A DNA stretch of 64,000 nt from Bradyrhizobium guangdongense (GCF_004114975.1 NZ_CP030052.1:806001-870000), one strand, 5' to 3'. Counted from the stretch's first letter, positions 34,747-43,636 are shown. Numbers and translations: made by a program. The notes: generated by a model not told the origin, from the sequence alone.

Positions 34747-35595
34747 ATGGTTGACGGACACGACTACCAGGAATGGATCGGGCGCACAGTAACCCAGGAA
34801 GACATGGTGACAGCCAGTCCGATTGAGCGTCTGGATGCGACCCTCGAAACCGACCACCAGCTCTATTCAACGGGGGTTGCGCTGCCTCCGCTGGCCCACT
34901 GGTTGTATTTTCTACCTAACGAACGGCAATCGACATTAGGGCCTGACGGGCATCCCAAGCGCGGGGGCTTTCTTCCTCCCATCCATGACCTTCCCCGGCG
35001 GATGTGGGCGGGCAGCAGGCTCACCTTTAAGAGCCCGCTGCGCGTGGGCATGCATGTCAAGCGGACATCGACGATCGAAAGCGTGACGTCCAAACAAGGT
35101 ACGACCGGCCCTCTGGTGTTCGTCACGGTAGGGCACGCCGTCCACGACGAGAACGGCCATCTACTTCTGACGGACCATCACGACATTGTCTATCGAGATG
35201 TCACAGCGCCCGCCGACAGAGCGAGATCAACTGCACCGAAAGGACCATGGCATCGCAGCATCGTGCCGGATACCGTCATGCTGTTTCGCTATTCGGCTCT
35301 CACGTTCAACGGCCATCGTATTCACTATGACCGAACGTACGTCTTTGCGGTGGAAGGTTATCCAGGCCTGATCGTCCATGGTCCGCTCATTGCTACTCTC
35401 CTGATCGATCTCGTTAGGCGCAGTCTCCCTTCCTCAGTGGTGGTGAAGGCATATTCCTTCCGCGCGGTGTCGCCGCTTTTCGACGGCAGCGAACTTCATC
35501 TGAATGGCAGTCCGCCGGACGAAACCGGAAAAATCCTGCTGTGGGCCACGAACGATCGGGACGAGCTTATCATGAAGGCGGAAGCTACAATCTAA
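34747..35595 (+). CDS. MaoC/FAS1-like dehydratase (itaconyl- or mesaconyl-CoA hydratase-like)
   Basis: A 282-residue double hot-dog protein. The N-terminal half contains LPPLAHWLYFLPNERQS and a GGFLPPIHDLPRRMWAGSRL stretch typical of the mesaconyl-C4-CoA/itaconyl-CoA hydratase group. The C-terminal half has the MaoC-like FRYSALTFNGHRIHYDRTYV, where Asn and His/Asp positions form the hydratase site. It adds water across the double bond of an enoyl-CoA derived from a C5 dicarboxylate, or performs the reverse. It is followed 13 bases later by a CoA-transferase gene, consistent with a two-gene activation and hydration module. Confidence 0.8.
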   Translation: MVDGHDYQEWIGRTVTQEDMVTASPIERLDATLETDHQLYSTGVALPPLAHWLYFLPNERQSTLGPDGHPKRGGFLPPIHDLPRRMWAGSRLTFKSPLRVGMHVKRTSTIESVTSKQGTTGPLVFVTVGHAVHDENGHLLLTDHHDIVYRDVTAPADRARSTAPKGPWHRSIVPDTVMLFRYSALTFNGHRIHYDRTYVFAVEGYPGLIVHGPLIATLLIDLVRRSLPSSVVVKAYSFRAVSPLFDGSELHLNGSPPDETGKILLWATNDRDELIMKAEATI

Positions 35596-35608
35596 GGTCG
35601 GAGGTGTC

Positions 35609-36760
35609 GTGACGCGGCCACTGGACGGGGTATTGGTCATCGCAATCGAGCAGGCAATCGCGGCTCCCTATTGCACGCGTCAGCTTGCCGACCTCGGCGC
35701 CCGAGTCATAAAGATCGAACGGCCCGATGGTGGCGACTTTGCTCGGGCCTATGATACGCGTGCGCGTGGTCTTGCCAGTCATTTCGTCTGGACCAATCGG
35801 TCGAAAGAGAGCGTCACCTTCGACCTGAAACGGCCGGGAGCGTTGGAAGCCGTGCAACGGCTCATCGCGCACGCAGACGTGTTTGTGCAAAATCTTGCTC
35901 CAGGGGCAGCTGCCCGCCTAGGGCTCGCCGATGGCGTGCTGCGCTCCACATACAAGCAGCTGATTACTTGCAACATATCTGGATACGGTCCGAATGGGCC
36001 GTGGGAGAAGCGCAAAGCATACGATCTACTGATTCAGGCGGAGGCCGGCTTTTTGTCAACGACCGGCACGCCGGACGCCGTTGCAAAGGCCGGCATCTCG
36101 ATTGCTGACATCGCTGCGGGCACAATGGCTTTTCAGGGCATTTTGGCCTGCTTGCTGCGTCGAGCCAAAAGCGGACAGGGCGATCATGTCGAAGTCTCGA
36201 TGCTGGAGGCCATGGTGGAATGGATGGGATATCCGCTTTACTATGCGATGGACGGAGCACAACCTCCGGCTCGGGCGGGAGCTGGCCATGCCACGATCTT
36301 CCCATATGGGCCCTACGAAACTGCTGATGGCATGGTACTTTTCGGACTTCAAAATGATCGCGAGTGGGCCGCGTTCACGACGATCGTCTTACAACGGCCC
36401 GAGTGGGCCAGCGAAGCACGCTTTAAGGGCAATGCGGGCCGGATGAAAGAGCGAGCTGAGATCGATGCCGTCATCTGTGACACGTTCCGCAAGCTGCCGT
36501 CGAACGAAGCCATCTCGCGCCTCGAGACCGCCGGGATCGGTACGGCTCGCGTGAATGACATGTCCGCCGTGTGGGATCATCCGCAACTGCGCAGCCGCAA
36601 GCGCTGGGCTTATATCGAAACCCCGGCGGGCCCGATGCCATCTTTGCGACCAATTAGCGGTGAGTCCTGGCAGCCGCGTATGGACCCGGTGCCGTCCCTC
36701 GGACAACATACCGAGGCCGTCTTGAAGGAATTCGGTCTGACCGAGTTCCGCGAGAGCTGA
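35609..36760 (+). CDS. CaiB/BaiF (family III) CoA-transferase
   Basis: A 383-residue CoA-transferase starting at GTG 35609 with AGGTCGGAGG-type ribosome bases just upstream. Motifs: TRQLADLGARVIKIERPDGGDFAR, WTNRSKESVTFDLKRP, and the catalytic-Asp segment KAYDLLIQAEAGFLSTTG. The C-terminal GQHTEAVLKEFG is standard. It probably loads CoA onto a dicarboxylate whose thioester is then hydrated by the MaoC-like enzyme. The convergent gap 36761-36897 is short and shows no gene. Confidence 0.88.
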   Translation: MTRPLDGVLVIAIEQAIAAPYCTRQLADLGARVIKIERPDGGDFARAYDTRARGLASHFVWTNRSKESVTFDLKRPGALEAVQRLIAHADVFVQNLAPGAAARLGLADGVLRSTYKQLITCNISGYGPNGPWEKRKAYDLLIQAEAGFLSTTGTPDAVAKAGISIADIAAGTMAFQGILACLLRRAKSGQGDHVEVSMLEAMVEWMGYPLYYAMDGAQPPARAGAGHATIFPYGPYETADGMVLFGLQNDREWAAFTTIVLQRPEWASEARFKGNAGRMKERAEIDAVICDTFRKLPSNEAISRLETAGIGTARVNDMSAVWDHPQLRSRKRWAYIETPAGPMPSLRPISGESWQPRMDPVPSLGQHTEAVLKEFGLTEFRES

Positions 36761-36897
36761 TATCTTCCTGGGACCCGAGCCCGAAGTCATCGACTCGATC
36801 GGACGCGATCTCGCACTGCACGAATTCGCCCAAGGCTGCCCGCCTTTGATGCGTGCTCGATTGCACATTAGGTTCGACGGGCCGTCGCCTATCACGC

Positions 36898-38262
36898 TCA
36901 CCGTCGATCGGACGAGGCGCGCCGTCGAAGGATGTCTTCCAAGGAGTGGATGCTAAGGCGCGCGTCCCGAAAGGACGCGTCCTTCAATACCACCGAGTGA
37001 AGCTCGGTGTTCAACCGGATACCCTCTGCGCGCAGGTCTGCCAAGGCCGAAAGCATGCGCTCGATACACTCCGAACGATCCTCGCCCCTAGCGATCACCT
37101 TGGCTATCAAGGAGTCGTAGTGTGAAGGGACTTCCGAACCTGCCACGATATGGGTATCGACCCGAATTCCCGGTCCGCCCGGAGCCAGCCAGCTCTCAAC
37201 ACGACCAGGAGAAGGAATGCCGTCGAAAGGATGTTCCGCATTGATCCGGCACTCAATAGCATGGCCTCTGCAGGTGACCTCGGATTGACGAAGTCCGAGC
37301 GGCTCGCCCAATGCCACCCGAATCTGCTCGCGCACGATATCGATGCCGCTGGTTTCCTCGGTTATTGGATGTTCGACCTGTATGCGCGTATTCATCTCGA
37401 TGAAAGCGAATATCCCGTCCTGGTAGAGAAATTCGAAGGTGCCTACGCCGCGATAGCCGATCGCCCGGCAAGCGGCTACACAGCGCTCCCCAAGTTCGGC
37501 GATATTGGCCTCAGGCACGCCTGGCGGCGGCGCCTCTTCAATTAATTTCTGGTGGCGGCGCTGCATCGAGCAGTCGCGGGCGCCGAGCCATACTCCCTCG
37601 CCTCCCCCATCGCAGATGACCTGGATCTCGACGTGCCTCGGGTGCTCCAAAAATTTCTCCAGGTAGATCGTCGGATTGGCAAATGCCCGCCTCGCCTCCT
37701 CCCGCGTGGCTCCGATCGCTTGGTGGAGACTTGCGCTGTCTCGTACGATCCGCATGCCGCGACCGCCGCCGCCGCCCGCCGCCTTAATGATAAGAGGGTA
37801 CCCAACCTCGGTCGCACACGCTTGGCAGAGCTGCGGATCATCGGGAAGCGCGCCATGACTTCCCGCAACGCAAGGCACGCCGAGCTCGCGCATTTTCGCC
37901 TTCGCGGCGATCTTATCCCCCATTAGCCGGACAACATCGGAGGTCGGACCAATGAAGATGAGCCCAGCGCCTTCGACCGCTTCCGCGAAGTCTCCGTTCT
38001 CCGACAAGAACCCGTATCCGGGGTGAATTGCGTCGGCACCAACGGCGGCTGCTGCGAGCATCACCGCCCCAATATCCAGATAGCTCGTATCTGCCGCCGC
38101 GCCGCCGATGCAGACCGCTCGATCGGCAAGAGCAAGGTAAGCCGCCCCTCGATCTGCCTCGGAGCAGACAGCGATTGTTCGCAGCCCCAGCGTCCGACAC
38201 GCGCGAATGATCCGGAGCGCTATCTCGCCTCGATTAGCGATCAATATGGACCGCACCGACAT
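36898..38262 (-). CDS. Biotin carboxylase subunit (AccC-like)
   Basis: A 454-residue ATP-grasp enzyme. Key segments: LIANRGEIALRIIRAC (start), HPGYGFLSENGDFAEA, the ATP-binding glycine loop GGGGGRGMRIV, EKFLEHPRHVEIQV and EMNTRIQVEHPITEE. It carboxylates a biotinyl carrier with bicarbonate and ATP. Its ATG overlaps the pxpA stop (TAATG). It is the last gene of a six-gene operon with the 5-oxoprolinase subunits rather than with accA/accD, so it is probably not the fatty-acid enzyme but a dedicated paralogue. Confidence 0.9.
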   Translation of the reverse strand: MSVRSILIANRGEIALRIIRACRTLGLRTIAVCSEADRGAAYLALADRAVCIGGAAADTSYLDIGAVMLAAAAVGADAIHPGYGFLSENGDFAEAVEGAGLIFIGPTSDVVRLMGDKIAAKAKMRELGVPCVAGSHGALPDDPQLCQACATEVGYPLIIKAAGGGGGRGMRIVRDSASLHQAIGATREEARRAFANPTIYLEKFLEHPRHVEIQVICDGGGEGVWLGARDCSMQRRHQKLIEEAPPPGVPEANIAELGERCVAACRAIGYRGVGTFEFLYQDGIFAFIEMNTRIQVEHPITEETSGIDIVREQIRVALGEPLGLRQSEVTCRGHAIECRINAEHPFDGIPSPGRVESWLAPGGPGIRVDTHIVAGSEVPSHYDSLIAKVIARGEDRSECIERMLSALADLRAEGIRLNTELHSVVLKDASFRDARLSIHSLEDILRRRASSDRR

Positions 38263-39029
38263 TACGCCGCAAGCTCCGTTAGCGGAACGATACGTCCTCC
38301 GCCGTCTTCGACCACCGTCCTTACGGCTCTCGCGATTTCCACAGCGCCCGGAGTATCGCTATGGACCAGGACACATTTTGCGTCGACCTTGATCCGCTTT
38401 CCCGACACGGACGTGATAGTCCCGTCATCGAGGAACTGGCTCATTCTCCTCGCAACCTCGGTCAGATCGGTGATAAGTGCGCCCGGATGTCGCCGATTAA
38501 CCAAGCGAGCCTCGTCGTCGTATGCCCGGTCAGCAAAGATCTTGCCTACCACCCGCAATCCGAGCGACTTCGCGAATGTGCCTGCGTGACTCTTGACCGA
38601 AGCCGCGATGATCAGATCCCTGTCGAACGCCGCGAACACTTCGAGAATCTTCTCGATATATTCCTTGTTTTCCTGTGCCATCTGGCCCAGGGCGCCATGG
38701 GTCCCCGCGTGGGTAACCTTGTAGCCATTGACCTTCGCGATAGCAGAAAGCGCACCCAGTTGATAAAGCGCATGCTTCTGCATGTCACGCGGATCGATCT
38801 TCATCGGGATACGCCCGAAACCGAGTATGTCCGGCAGCCCGACATGTGCGCCGAGAGCTACGCCGTTCTCTTTCGCTGCCTCGACCATGCGCGTCATGAT
38901 GACCGCATCGCCCGCGTGAAAGCCGCAAGCGACGTTCGCTGATGAGACCAGCTTCATCAGCGCCTCGTCGTCTCCCATCCTCCAACGGCCAAGGCCTTCG
39001 CCAAGATCAGAATTGAGATCAATCTCCAT
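38262..39029 (-). CDS. pxpA: 5-oxoprolinase subunit A (LamB/YcsF family)
   Basis: A 255-residue protein with the family start MEIDLNSDLGEGLGRW and motifs SSANVACGFHAGDAVIM, GVALGAHVGLPD and YKVTHAGTHGALGQMAQEN. PxpA acts with PxpB and PxpC to open 5-oxoproline to glutamate at the cost of ATP. It lies 28 bases after the lysine-less carrier gene and overlaps accC by one base. In this operon it may act on another lactam or cyclic amide, given the biotin proteins around it. Confidence 0.88.
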   Translation of the reverse strand: MEIDLNSDLGEGLGRWRMGDDEALMKLVSSANVACGFHAGDAVIMTRMVEAAKENGVALGAHVGLPDILGFGRIPMKIDPRDMQKHALYQLGALSAIAKVNGYKVTHAGTHGALGQMAQENKEYIEKILEVFAAFDRDLIIAASVKSHAGTFAKSLGLRVVGKIFADRAYDDEARLVNRRHPGALITDLTEVARRMSQFLDDGTITSVSGKRIKVDAKCVLVHSDTPGAVEIARAVRTVVEDGGGRIVPLTELAA

Positions 39030-39057
39030 GGGTGCTCCTTTCGGCAGGACCTTCGTT

Positions 39058-39471
39058 TCAGCCCGATGCCATTATGCGGTATAGCGTCGTTCCGTATTCG
39101 ACGTCGCTCTCACTGCGGCAGACCTGCTCGATCACACGACCGGCGACGGGCGCGATCACCGGCCTGAAGATTGGTCCGATAGCGATCACCCCGAGCAAGT
39201 CACCTTCTTGAACGTGATCTCCTACGGTCGTCGCCTCTCCCAACGGGTGTCTATTCGAGAACCTACCCACAGCAGGAGCCCGAACGAACGTGGCTGCGTC
39301 GGTCCGCTCGACGCCAGCCAGCTCTAGCGCTCTCGTCCCCACCATTTTGCGGTTGTGCCGGCCCAGAGAGAGGCGGATCGAACTCTCTCCGCGTTGCGCC
39401 TCCAACTCTTTCACGCCTGCCCGTTTCATTTGGGCGATCAACTCCGCTAATTCCCAAGACTCGATGCTCAT
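39058..39471 (-). CDS. Biotin/lipoyl-carrier-like protein lacking the biotin lysine
   Basis: A protein of 137 residues from the ATG at 39471, which overlaps the pxpC stop (ATGA). The N-terminal ELAELIAQMKRAGVKELEAQRGESSIRLSL matches that of biotin carrier subunits, and the barrel half contains VRAPAVGRF, VGDHVQEGDLLGVIAIGP and FRPVIAPVAGRV. The usual E-A-M-K is replaced: the aligned stretch of the operon's true carrier (GIIEAMKLF) reads GVIAIGPIF here, so no lysine is present. It cannot carry biotin in the normal way. It may be a structural or regulatory partner. Confidence 0.82.
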   Translation of the reverse strand: MSIESWELAELIAQMKRAGVKELEAQRGESSIRLSLGRHNRKMVGTRALELAGVERTDAATFVRAPAVGRFSNRHPLGEATTVGDHVQEGDLLGVIAIGPIFRPVIAPVAGRVIEQVCRSESDVEYGTTLYRIMASG

Positions 39472-40472
39472 GGGAGCTTCGCTCGCGGGGAACACCTACA
39501 AAACTTTGCCAACCGTCGGATCTCCTCGATGTAGCTGCGCGTCACCCTCTCGACATCGCGAGCTTCGGCGAAGCTGCACCGAACGAAGTGAAGACACTGG
39601 CCTGGCCTTGCTTGCCCAATCCGCCAAAGATCGGGCTCGATGACGACACCAATCTTCGGGTAACCGCCCGCAGAGTTACCGTCCGCCAGTTGTATCACCG
39701 GATCACCGGAAGGCGGCACCTGAATGACGCCAGGTACGATCGGGTGCGACCTCATTTCCACGTCATGCGTCCGGCACAGTGTCGCGCCCGTAAGATGATA
39801 GCCCATCCGGCTGCTTTTCGTGGAAATCGTCCAAGGTGTGGTCCAAAAGGCGGTTTTGGAGGATTCGTCGAACAGGTCGTACTCCGATGCCGTAATGACG
39901 CGGAGGATGACTCCCCCCGGGCTGCTGCCCGCCCACGTCGCCGACGGCAGCTCAGACAAGGCTGGACTGGCGCCATATCCTCCTAAATCCCGCAGAGTGA
40001 CCGGAGCGGCGTGCCCTACCTCCAATTGGTCTCCGGCCTTAAGCGAGCGCCCTTCAAAGCCGCCGAAGCCATCGCGCAGCTGCGTACTGCGAGATCCGAG
40101 TATTACGGGAACTTCGACGCCACCGGCGATCGCCAAATACGTCCGCAAACCGTCCACCGGCTCGGACACCACAAGCTTTTGGCCGCCGCGAGCCGGCGTC
40201 ACCCACCAAGGAAGTACCGCCACGCCATCGAGCTTTGCACGAGCTGTCGCGCCTGTAAGCACAAAAAGAGTGTCAGAATGAAACTTCACCGCGAACGGAT
40301 ACAATTGCAGTTCGATGGCGGCCGCGTTCTCCTCGTTTCCCAAAAGCGCATTGGCCGCCGCCAAGGCCACGTGATCCATCGCCCCGGATCGTCCAATCCC
40401 AAATCCTCGAAAGCCGACACGGCCGTCATCCTGCACGGAGTTGAGCGGCGGAGTCTGAACAACCTCAATCAT
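39468..40472 (-). CDS. pxpC: 5-oxoprolinase subunit C (KipA/AHS2, carboxyltransferase-like)
   Basis: A 334-residue AHS2-domain protein: MIEVVQTPPLNSVQDDGRVGFRGFGIGRSGAMDHVA is the classic start, followed by ANALLGNEENAAAIEL and LVVSEPVDGLRTYLAIAGG. It pairs with PxpB (AHS1); the same two domains are fused in the carboxyltransferase part of urea carboxylase. Both ends are translationally coupled (ATGA overlaps with pxpB and with the carrier-like gene). Confidence 0.88.
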   Translation of the reverse strand: MIEVVQTPPLNSVQDDGRVGFRGFGIGRSGAMDHVALAAANALLGNEENAAAIELQLYPFAVKFHSDTLFVLTGATARAKLDGVAVLPWWVTPARGGQKLVVSEPVDGLRTYLAIAGGVEVPVILGSRSTQLRDGFGGFEGRSLKAGDQLEVGHAAPVTLRDLGGYGASPALSELPSATWAGSSPGGVILRVITASEYDLFDESSKTAFWTTPWTISTKSSRMGYHLTGATLCRTHDVEMRSHPIVPGVIQVPPSGDPVIQLADGNSAGGYPKIGVVIEPDLWRIGQARPGQCLHFVRCSFAEARDVERVTRSYIEEIRRLAKFCRCSPRAKLP

Positions 40473-41173
40473 CTCTCTATGCGCTCCACGCGGAAGCGAA
40501 TTCGATCACCGACATCGAGAAGATTTGGCGGATTGCGACTTAGATCAAACGGCACCGGCGCCTCCGGTACGTGCCCGATGACGTACCAGCCGGTCGGAAA
40601 CGTCGGTGGCCCACCGGCGCCGCGAGGATTTCCAAGATTTGATTGCCCGCCCCCGATCGTCACATTTCCCCCAAACGGACGCACCACGGGCACCTTTCTT
40701 CGAGGTGTGAAGAGACGTGGGTCTAAACCGAAGAGATAGCCGAATCCCGGCGTCGTGGAGGGCGCGAACACGACATATTCCGGAGTGGAATGCAGCTTTA
40801 CGACGGTCTCCGGATCGATACCGTGATGAGCAGCCAGTTCACCAAGGTCCATGCCGCGATCGCCTCCATAAACGACACCAACCTCAAGAAGCTTCCCTTG
40901 TGGACCGCCCGGTTCAACTTTCCTCCAGCTCTCCAGAAGTCTCGATGCAAGTGCTTCCGGATCGGCCTTCGAAGAGTCGAACAGGACGAGAAGATTATTC
41001 ATACCGACTTGAGTATCGACAACCACGTCCCATTGACCGACCTGCTTGCTAAGAGTCCAGATACGCTCCTGTGTGGGTAGACACATCGGCCCCTCCGCAT
41101 CGAACAAGAGCGCCGCACTTCCGCACAAGCTCACCTGCGGGTTTGCAAACTCTATCGGCCTGGAAGGCTTCAT
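40469..41173 (-). CDS. pxpB: 5-oxoprolinase subunit B (KipI/AHS1)
   Basis: A 234-residue AHS1-domain protein. Visible motifs: CGSAALLFDAEGPM, ERIWTLSKQVG, VVVDTQVGMNNLLVLFD, LEVGVVYGGDRGMDLGELAAHHG and the C-terminal GGQSNLGNPRGAGGPPTFPTGW. It forms the catalytic pair with PxpC. ATGA overlaps join it to the biotin carrier upstream and to pxpC downstream, implying fixed stoichiometry. Confidence 0.87.
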   Translation of the reverse strand: MKPSRPIEFANPQVSLCGSAALLFDAEGPMCLPTQERIWTLSKQVGQWDVVVDTQVGMNNLLVLFDSSKADPEALASRLLESWRKVEPGGPQGKLLEVGVVYGGDRGMDLGELAAHHGIDPETVVKLHSTPEYVVFAPSTTPGFGYLFGLDPRLFTPRRKVPVVRPFGGNVTIGGGQSNLGNPRGAGGPPTFPTGWYVIGHVPEAPVPFDLSRNPPNLLDVGDRIRFRVERIER

Positions 41174-41646
41174 GTCGCTTCGCCATCGCTACTGGTATTG
41201 CTATTGCACTTCACCTTGAACAATGGCCGTTCGGCCTGCACTTCCACTCCGTTTTCCACCAATATTTGCTCGATTACACCGGCTGTCGGAGCGAGCAGTG
41301 GAGTGAAGAGCTTCATCGCTTCGATGATGCCGACCTGCTGACCTGTGGAGATCCGGCTTCCAACTACTACGAAAGGTTCGGCACCCGGCGCGGGCGCGCG
41401 ATGGAAAATGCCCTGCATTGAAGCGCAGACGAACGACGTCGTTTCGTCGACGGCTTCGTTCGACACGGTCGCATCAACTGGCGGATCGGAAGGCGCCGCC
41501 CCATGCATTTCCTGCCTACCCTGTGCGGCCGCAAACATCGTGATCTTTACGCGCAAGTCTCCGTCGGATGCTTCCAGCTCCTCGACCCCTGATCCATGCA
41601 TCAAGCCAATGAGCTTTGAGATCATCTTGAAGTCTTCGCTTTTCAT
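41170..41646 (-). CDS. Biotin carboxyl carrier protein (AccB-like)
   Basis: A protein of 158 residues from the ATG at 41646, with AAAGGAG upstream. The N-terminal helix region (FKMISKLIGLMHGSGVEELEASDGDLRVKI) matches AccB, a Pro/Ala-rich linker follows, and the biotinyl domain has the attachment motif EAMKL with Lys112. It should be biotinylated and loaded by the AccC-like subunit of the same operon. It is the first gene of the operon, overlapping pxpB by 4 bases. Confidence 0.88.
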   Translation of the reverse strand: MKSEDFKMISKLIGLMHGSGVEELEASDGDLRVKITMFAAAQGRQEMHGAAPSDPPVDATVSNEAVDETTSFVCASMQGIFHRAPAPGAEPFVVVGSRISTGQQVGIIEAMKLFTPLLAPTAGVIEQILVENGVEVQAERPLFKVKCNSNTSSDGEAT

Positions 41647-41800
41647 GGCTCCTTTTCGTCTCCAAGACTCATCTTCTTGCGTCGCAAACGTCGAAGCCAT
41701 TCAGCCATCGATCCTCGATGGAGCTGCGTGCCAGCCATATGCTGGGCAACACTAAAAACAGTTCGCCAAAACAACGCCAATAACAAAAGTACCTACTTTC

Positions 41801-41815
41801 ATGCATATGATGCAT
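41801..41815. promoter_or_regulatory. Symmetric site upstream of the biotin/oxoprolinase operon
   Basis: ATGCAT (41801-41806) and ATGCAT (41810-41815) flank ATG. Each arm is self-complementary, so the site is symmetric except at its centre. It is 155 bases upstream of the first start (41646), in the only sizeable gap before the operon. It could bind a GntR-type or similar dimeric regulator. Confidence 0.35.
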
Positions 41816-41903
41816 ATAGCCCCGGCTGACGGCAGCTTCTTTTTTCCGCCGTCAAGCACCTCCTGTCGGAAGAGACCGGACGCCTTCTACACAGCAGCCG
41901 TTG

Positions 41904-42704
41904 CTATCGCCGGCCTGGCCCTCCCTCGGCCTCAGCAAACGCCTCCAAGCCAACCAACCTCTGCACAGCGATCAGTACAAAGACGGTTGCTCCGATCAAC
42001 ATCGTCGAAATTGCCGATATAATCGGACTTGCGTCCTCCTGTATCGCGGCAAAAATCTTGACTGGCAGAGTTGTGGCGTCGGGTCCGATTAGGAAGAGCG
42101 TCACGGTCGACTCGTCGAACGAAATGATAAAACTGAAGATGAGTGCCGTGACAATGCCCGGCCGCATCAGTGGAAGAATAACCTTGAAGAACATCACGAC
42201 GGGCGTCGCGCCCAGATTCATCGCCGCCTCCTCGACATCCTTCTCAAGGCTCCGCATGTTGTTCAGGATCGGTCGATAAGCGAAGGGTAACGCTAGGATT
42301 GTATGGGCCAGCACAATGCCGCTATACGTTCCATTCCAGCCGAGCGATCCGATCACGGTCAGCATCACGACACCCATTGCGGCGTGCGGCAATACCAGCG
42401 GCACCAAAATCATGAACTCGAATGATGCGCGGCCCCAAAAATGGCGGCGCGCGGTCACCAATGCGGTTGTCAGCGCTAGGGCAGTGCTCGCCACCGCGAC
42501 AACAAAAGCAATGACGACGCTGTCGGCCGCCGTTAAAATCCACTCGTCGCTACTGAAGAATTGACTGTACCACTTCAGTGAAGGCTGGCTGAGCGGAACT
42601 TCGATGAATCCCGACTCGAAGAATGAGGACAGCACCACGACCACAATCGGTGCGAGCAAAAAGGCGAGCACTAGGACGGCGACTATGCGGCAAGCGACTT
42701 TCAT
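41904..42704 (-). CDS. Spermidine/putrescine-type ABC permease (PotC-like)
   Basis: A 266-residue membrane protein with six helices. The N-terminal helix FLLAPIVVVVLSSFFESGFIEVP and the EAA coupling loop DVEEAAMNLGATPVVMFFKVILPLMRPGI are characteristic of the PotC group. It lies 9 bases after the PotB-like gene. The set matches importers of polyamines, opines or other cationic nitrogen compounds. Confidence 0.87.
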   Translation of the reverse strand: MKVACRIVAVLVLAFLLAPIVVVVLSSFFESGFIEVPLSQPSLKWYSQFFSSDEWILTAADSVVIAFVVAVASTALALTTALVTARRHFWGRASFEFMILVPLVLPHAAMGVVMLTVIGSLGWNGTYSGIVLAHTILALPFAYRPILNNMRSLEKDVEEAAMNLGATPVVMFFKVILPLMRPGIVTALIFSFIISFDESTVTLFLIGPDATTLPVKIFAAIQEDASPIISAISTMLIGATVFVLIAVQRLVGLEAFAEAEGGPGRR

Positions 42705-42713
42705 CCTACCTCC

Positions 42714-43610
42714 CTAAGAGGCCGCACTTTTCTTCGCACGAGCCTCGAGTAGCTGCAGAGGCAGCACGACCGCCAGGGCAGCGACGCAAAGAATCATCGC
42801 TAGCGCCGCGGCCTTCGGAAAATTGAAGAGTTGAAAGACATCTTGATAAATTTGCGCACCAAGCATCTTGTCACGCATGCTGCCGAGCAACAGAGGAGTG
42901 ACCACCGATCCCATTGACATCAGAAACACGATGATGCTGCCCGTCACGATCCCAGGAAAGCTCAACGGCAACAGTACCCTGCGGAACGTTTCAAACGGTC
43001 CCGCGCCGAGACTGGCTGCCGCCTCCTCCAGTGATTTGTCCAGCCGGATCAGAACTGTCACTATCGCAAGGATCATGAAGGGTGAGAATACATGAACCAG
43101 CCCGATCACGATGGCGGTCGGACTGAACAGGATTTCTAATGGACCCGCGATCAGGCCTGATGACATCAACGCCTGGCTAATGACCCCTTTCTTGCCCAGG
43201 ATCACTATCCAGCCGTACGTTCGCACGACGACGCTTACCAACCAGGGCATCATCAGAATGATGAGAAAGATGTCGCGCCTTCCCGGATATCGCGCGATCC
43301 AGTAGGCAGTGGGATAGCTTATCAGGAGCGAAATCGAGGTCGTGAGACCGGCCAACCAAATCGTTCGATAAAGAGTCTCAATGTAATCTTTACGCGCCAA
43401 GACTGCCTGGTATTGCGCGAAGCTCAATTCGTTGTTCGACGTGAACGAGCCGACCACGAGTGAGATGACACCGATCGCCAGAAGCATCAACGGTACGCTA
43501 GTTGGAACGAGAAGAAGAAATTGGGAGTCGACTTTTACCGGCCGCGCCTTGAACAACATTCCGCTGCCGCTGTGCCGCCGGGTCGTCCTCTCAGTTCCGA
43601 CATCCGTCAT
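42714..43610 (-). CDS. Spermidine/putrescine-type ABC permease (PotB-like)
   Basis: A protein of 298 residues from the ATG at 43610 (TDVGTERTTRRHSG); an in-frame start six codons earlier is also possible. About six helices; the coupling loop is LEEAAASLGAGPFETFRRVLLPLSFPGI. It works with the PotC-like protein as a heterodimeric channel. Confidence 0.87.
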   Translation of the reverse strand: MTDVGTERTTRRHSGSGMLFKARPVKVDSQFLLLVPTSVPLMLLAIGVISLVVGSFTSNNELSFAQYQAVLARKDYIETLYRTIWLAGLTTSISLLISYPTAYWIARYPGRRDIFLIILMMPWLVSVVVRTYGWIVILGKKGVISQALMSSGLIAGPLEILFSPTAIVIGLVHVFSPFMILAIVTVLIRLDKSLEEAAASLGAGPFETFRRVLLPLSFPGIVTGSIIVFLMSMGSVVTPLLLGSMRDKMLGAQIYQDVFQLFNFPKAAALAMILCVAALAVVLPLQLLEARAKKSAAS

Positions 43611-43636
43611 TGACCCGCCGCTTTCCAATTTATTGC

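Noticed and set aside
36761..36897. Plus-strand frame reading IFLGPEPEVIDSIGRDLALHEFA after the CoA-transferase gene
   Set aside because: Looks protein-like but has no start codon or ribosome site and runs into the convergent accC gene; could be a remnant but cannot be placed.
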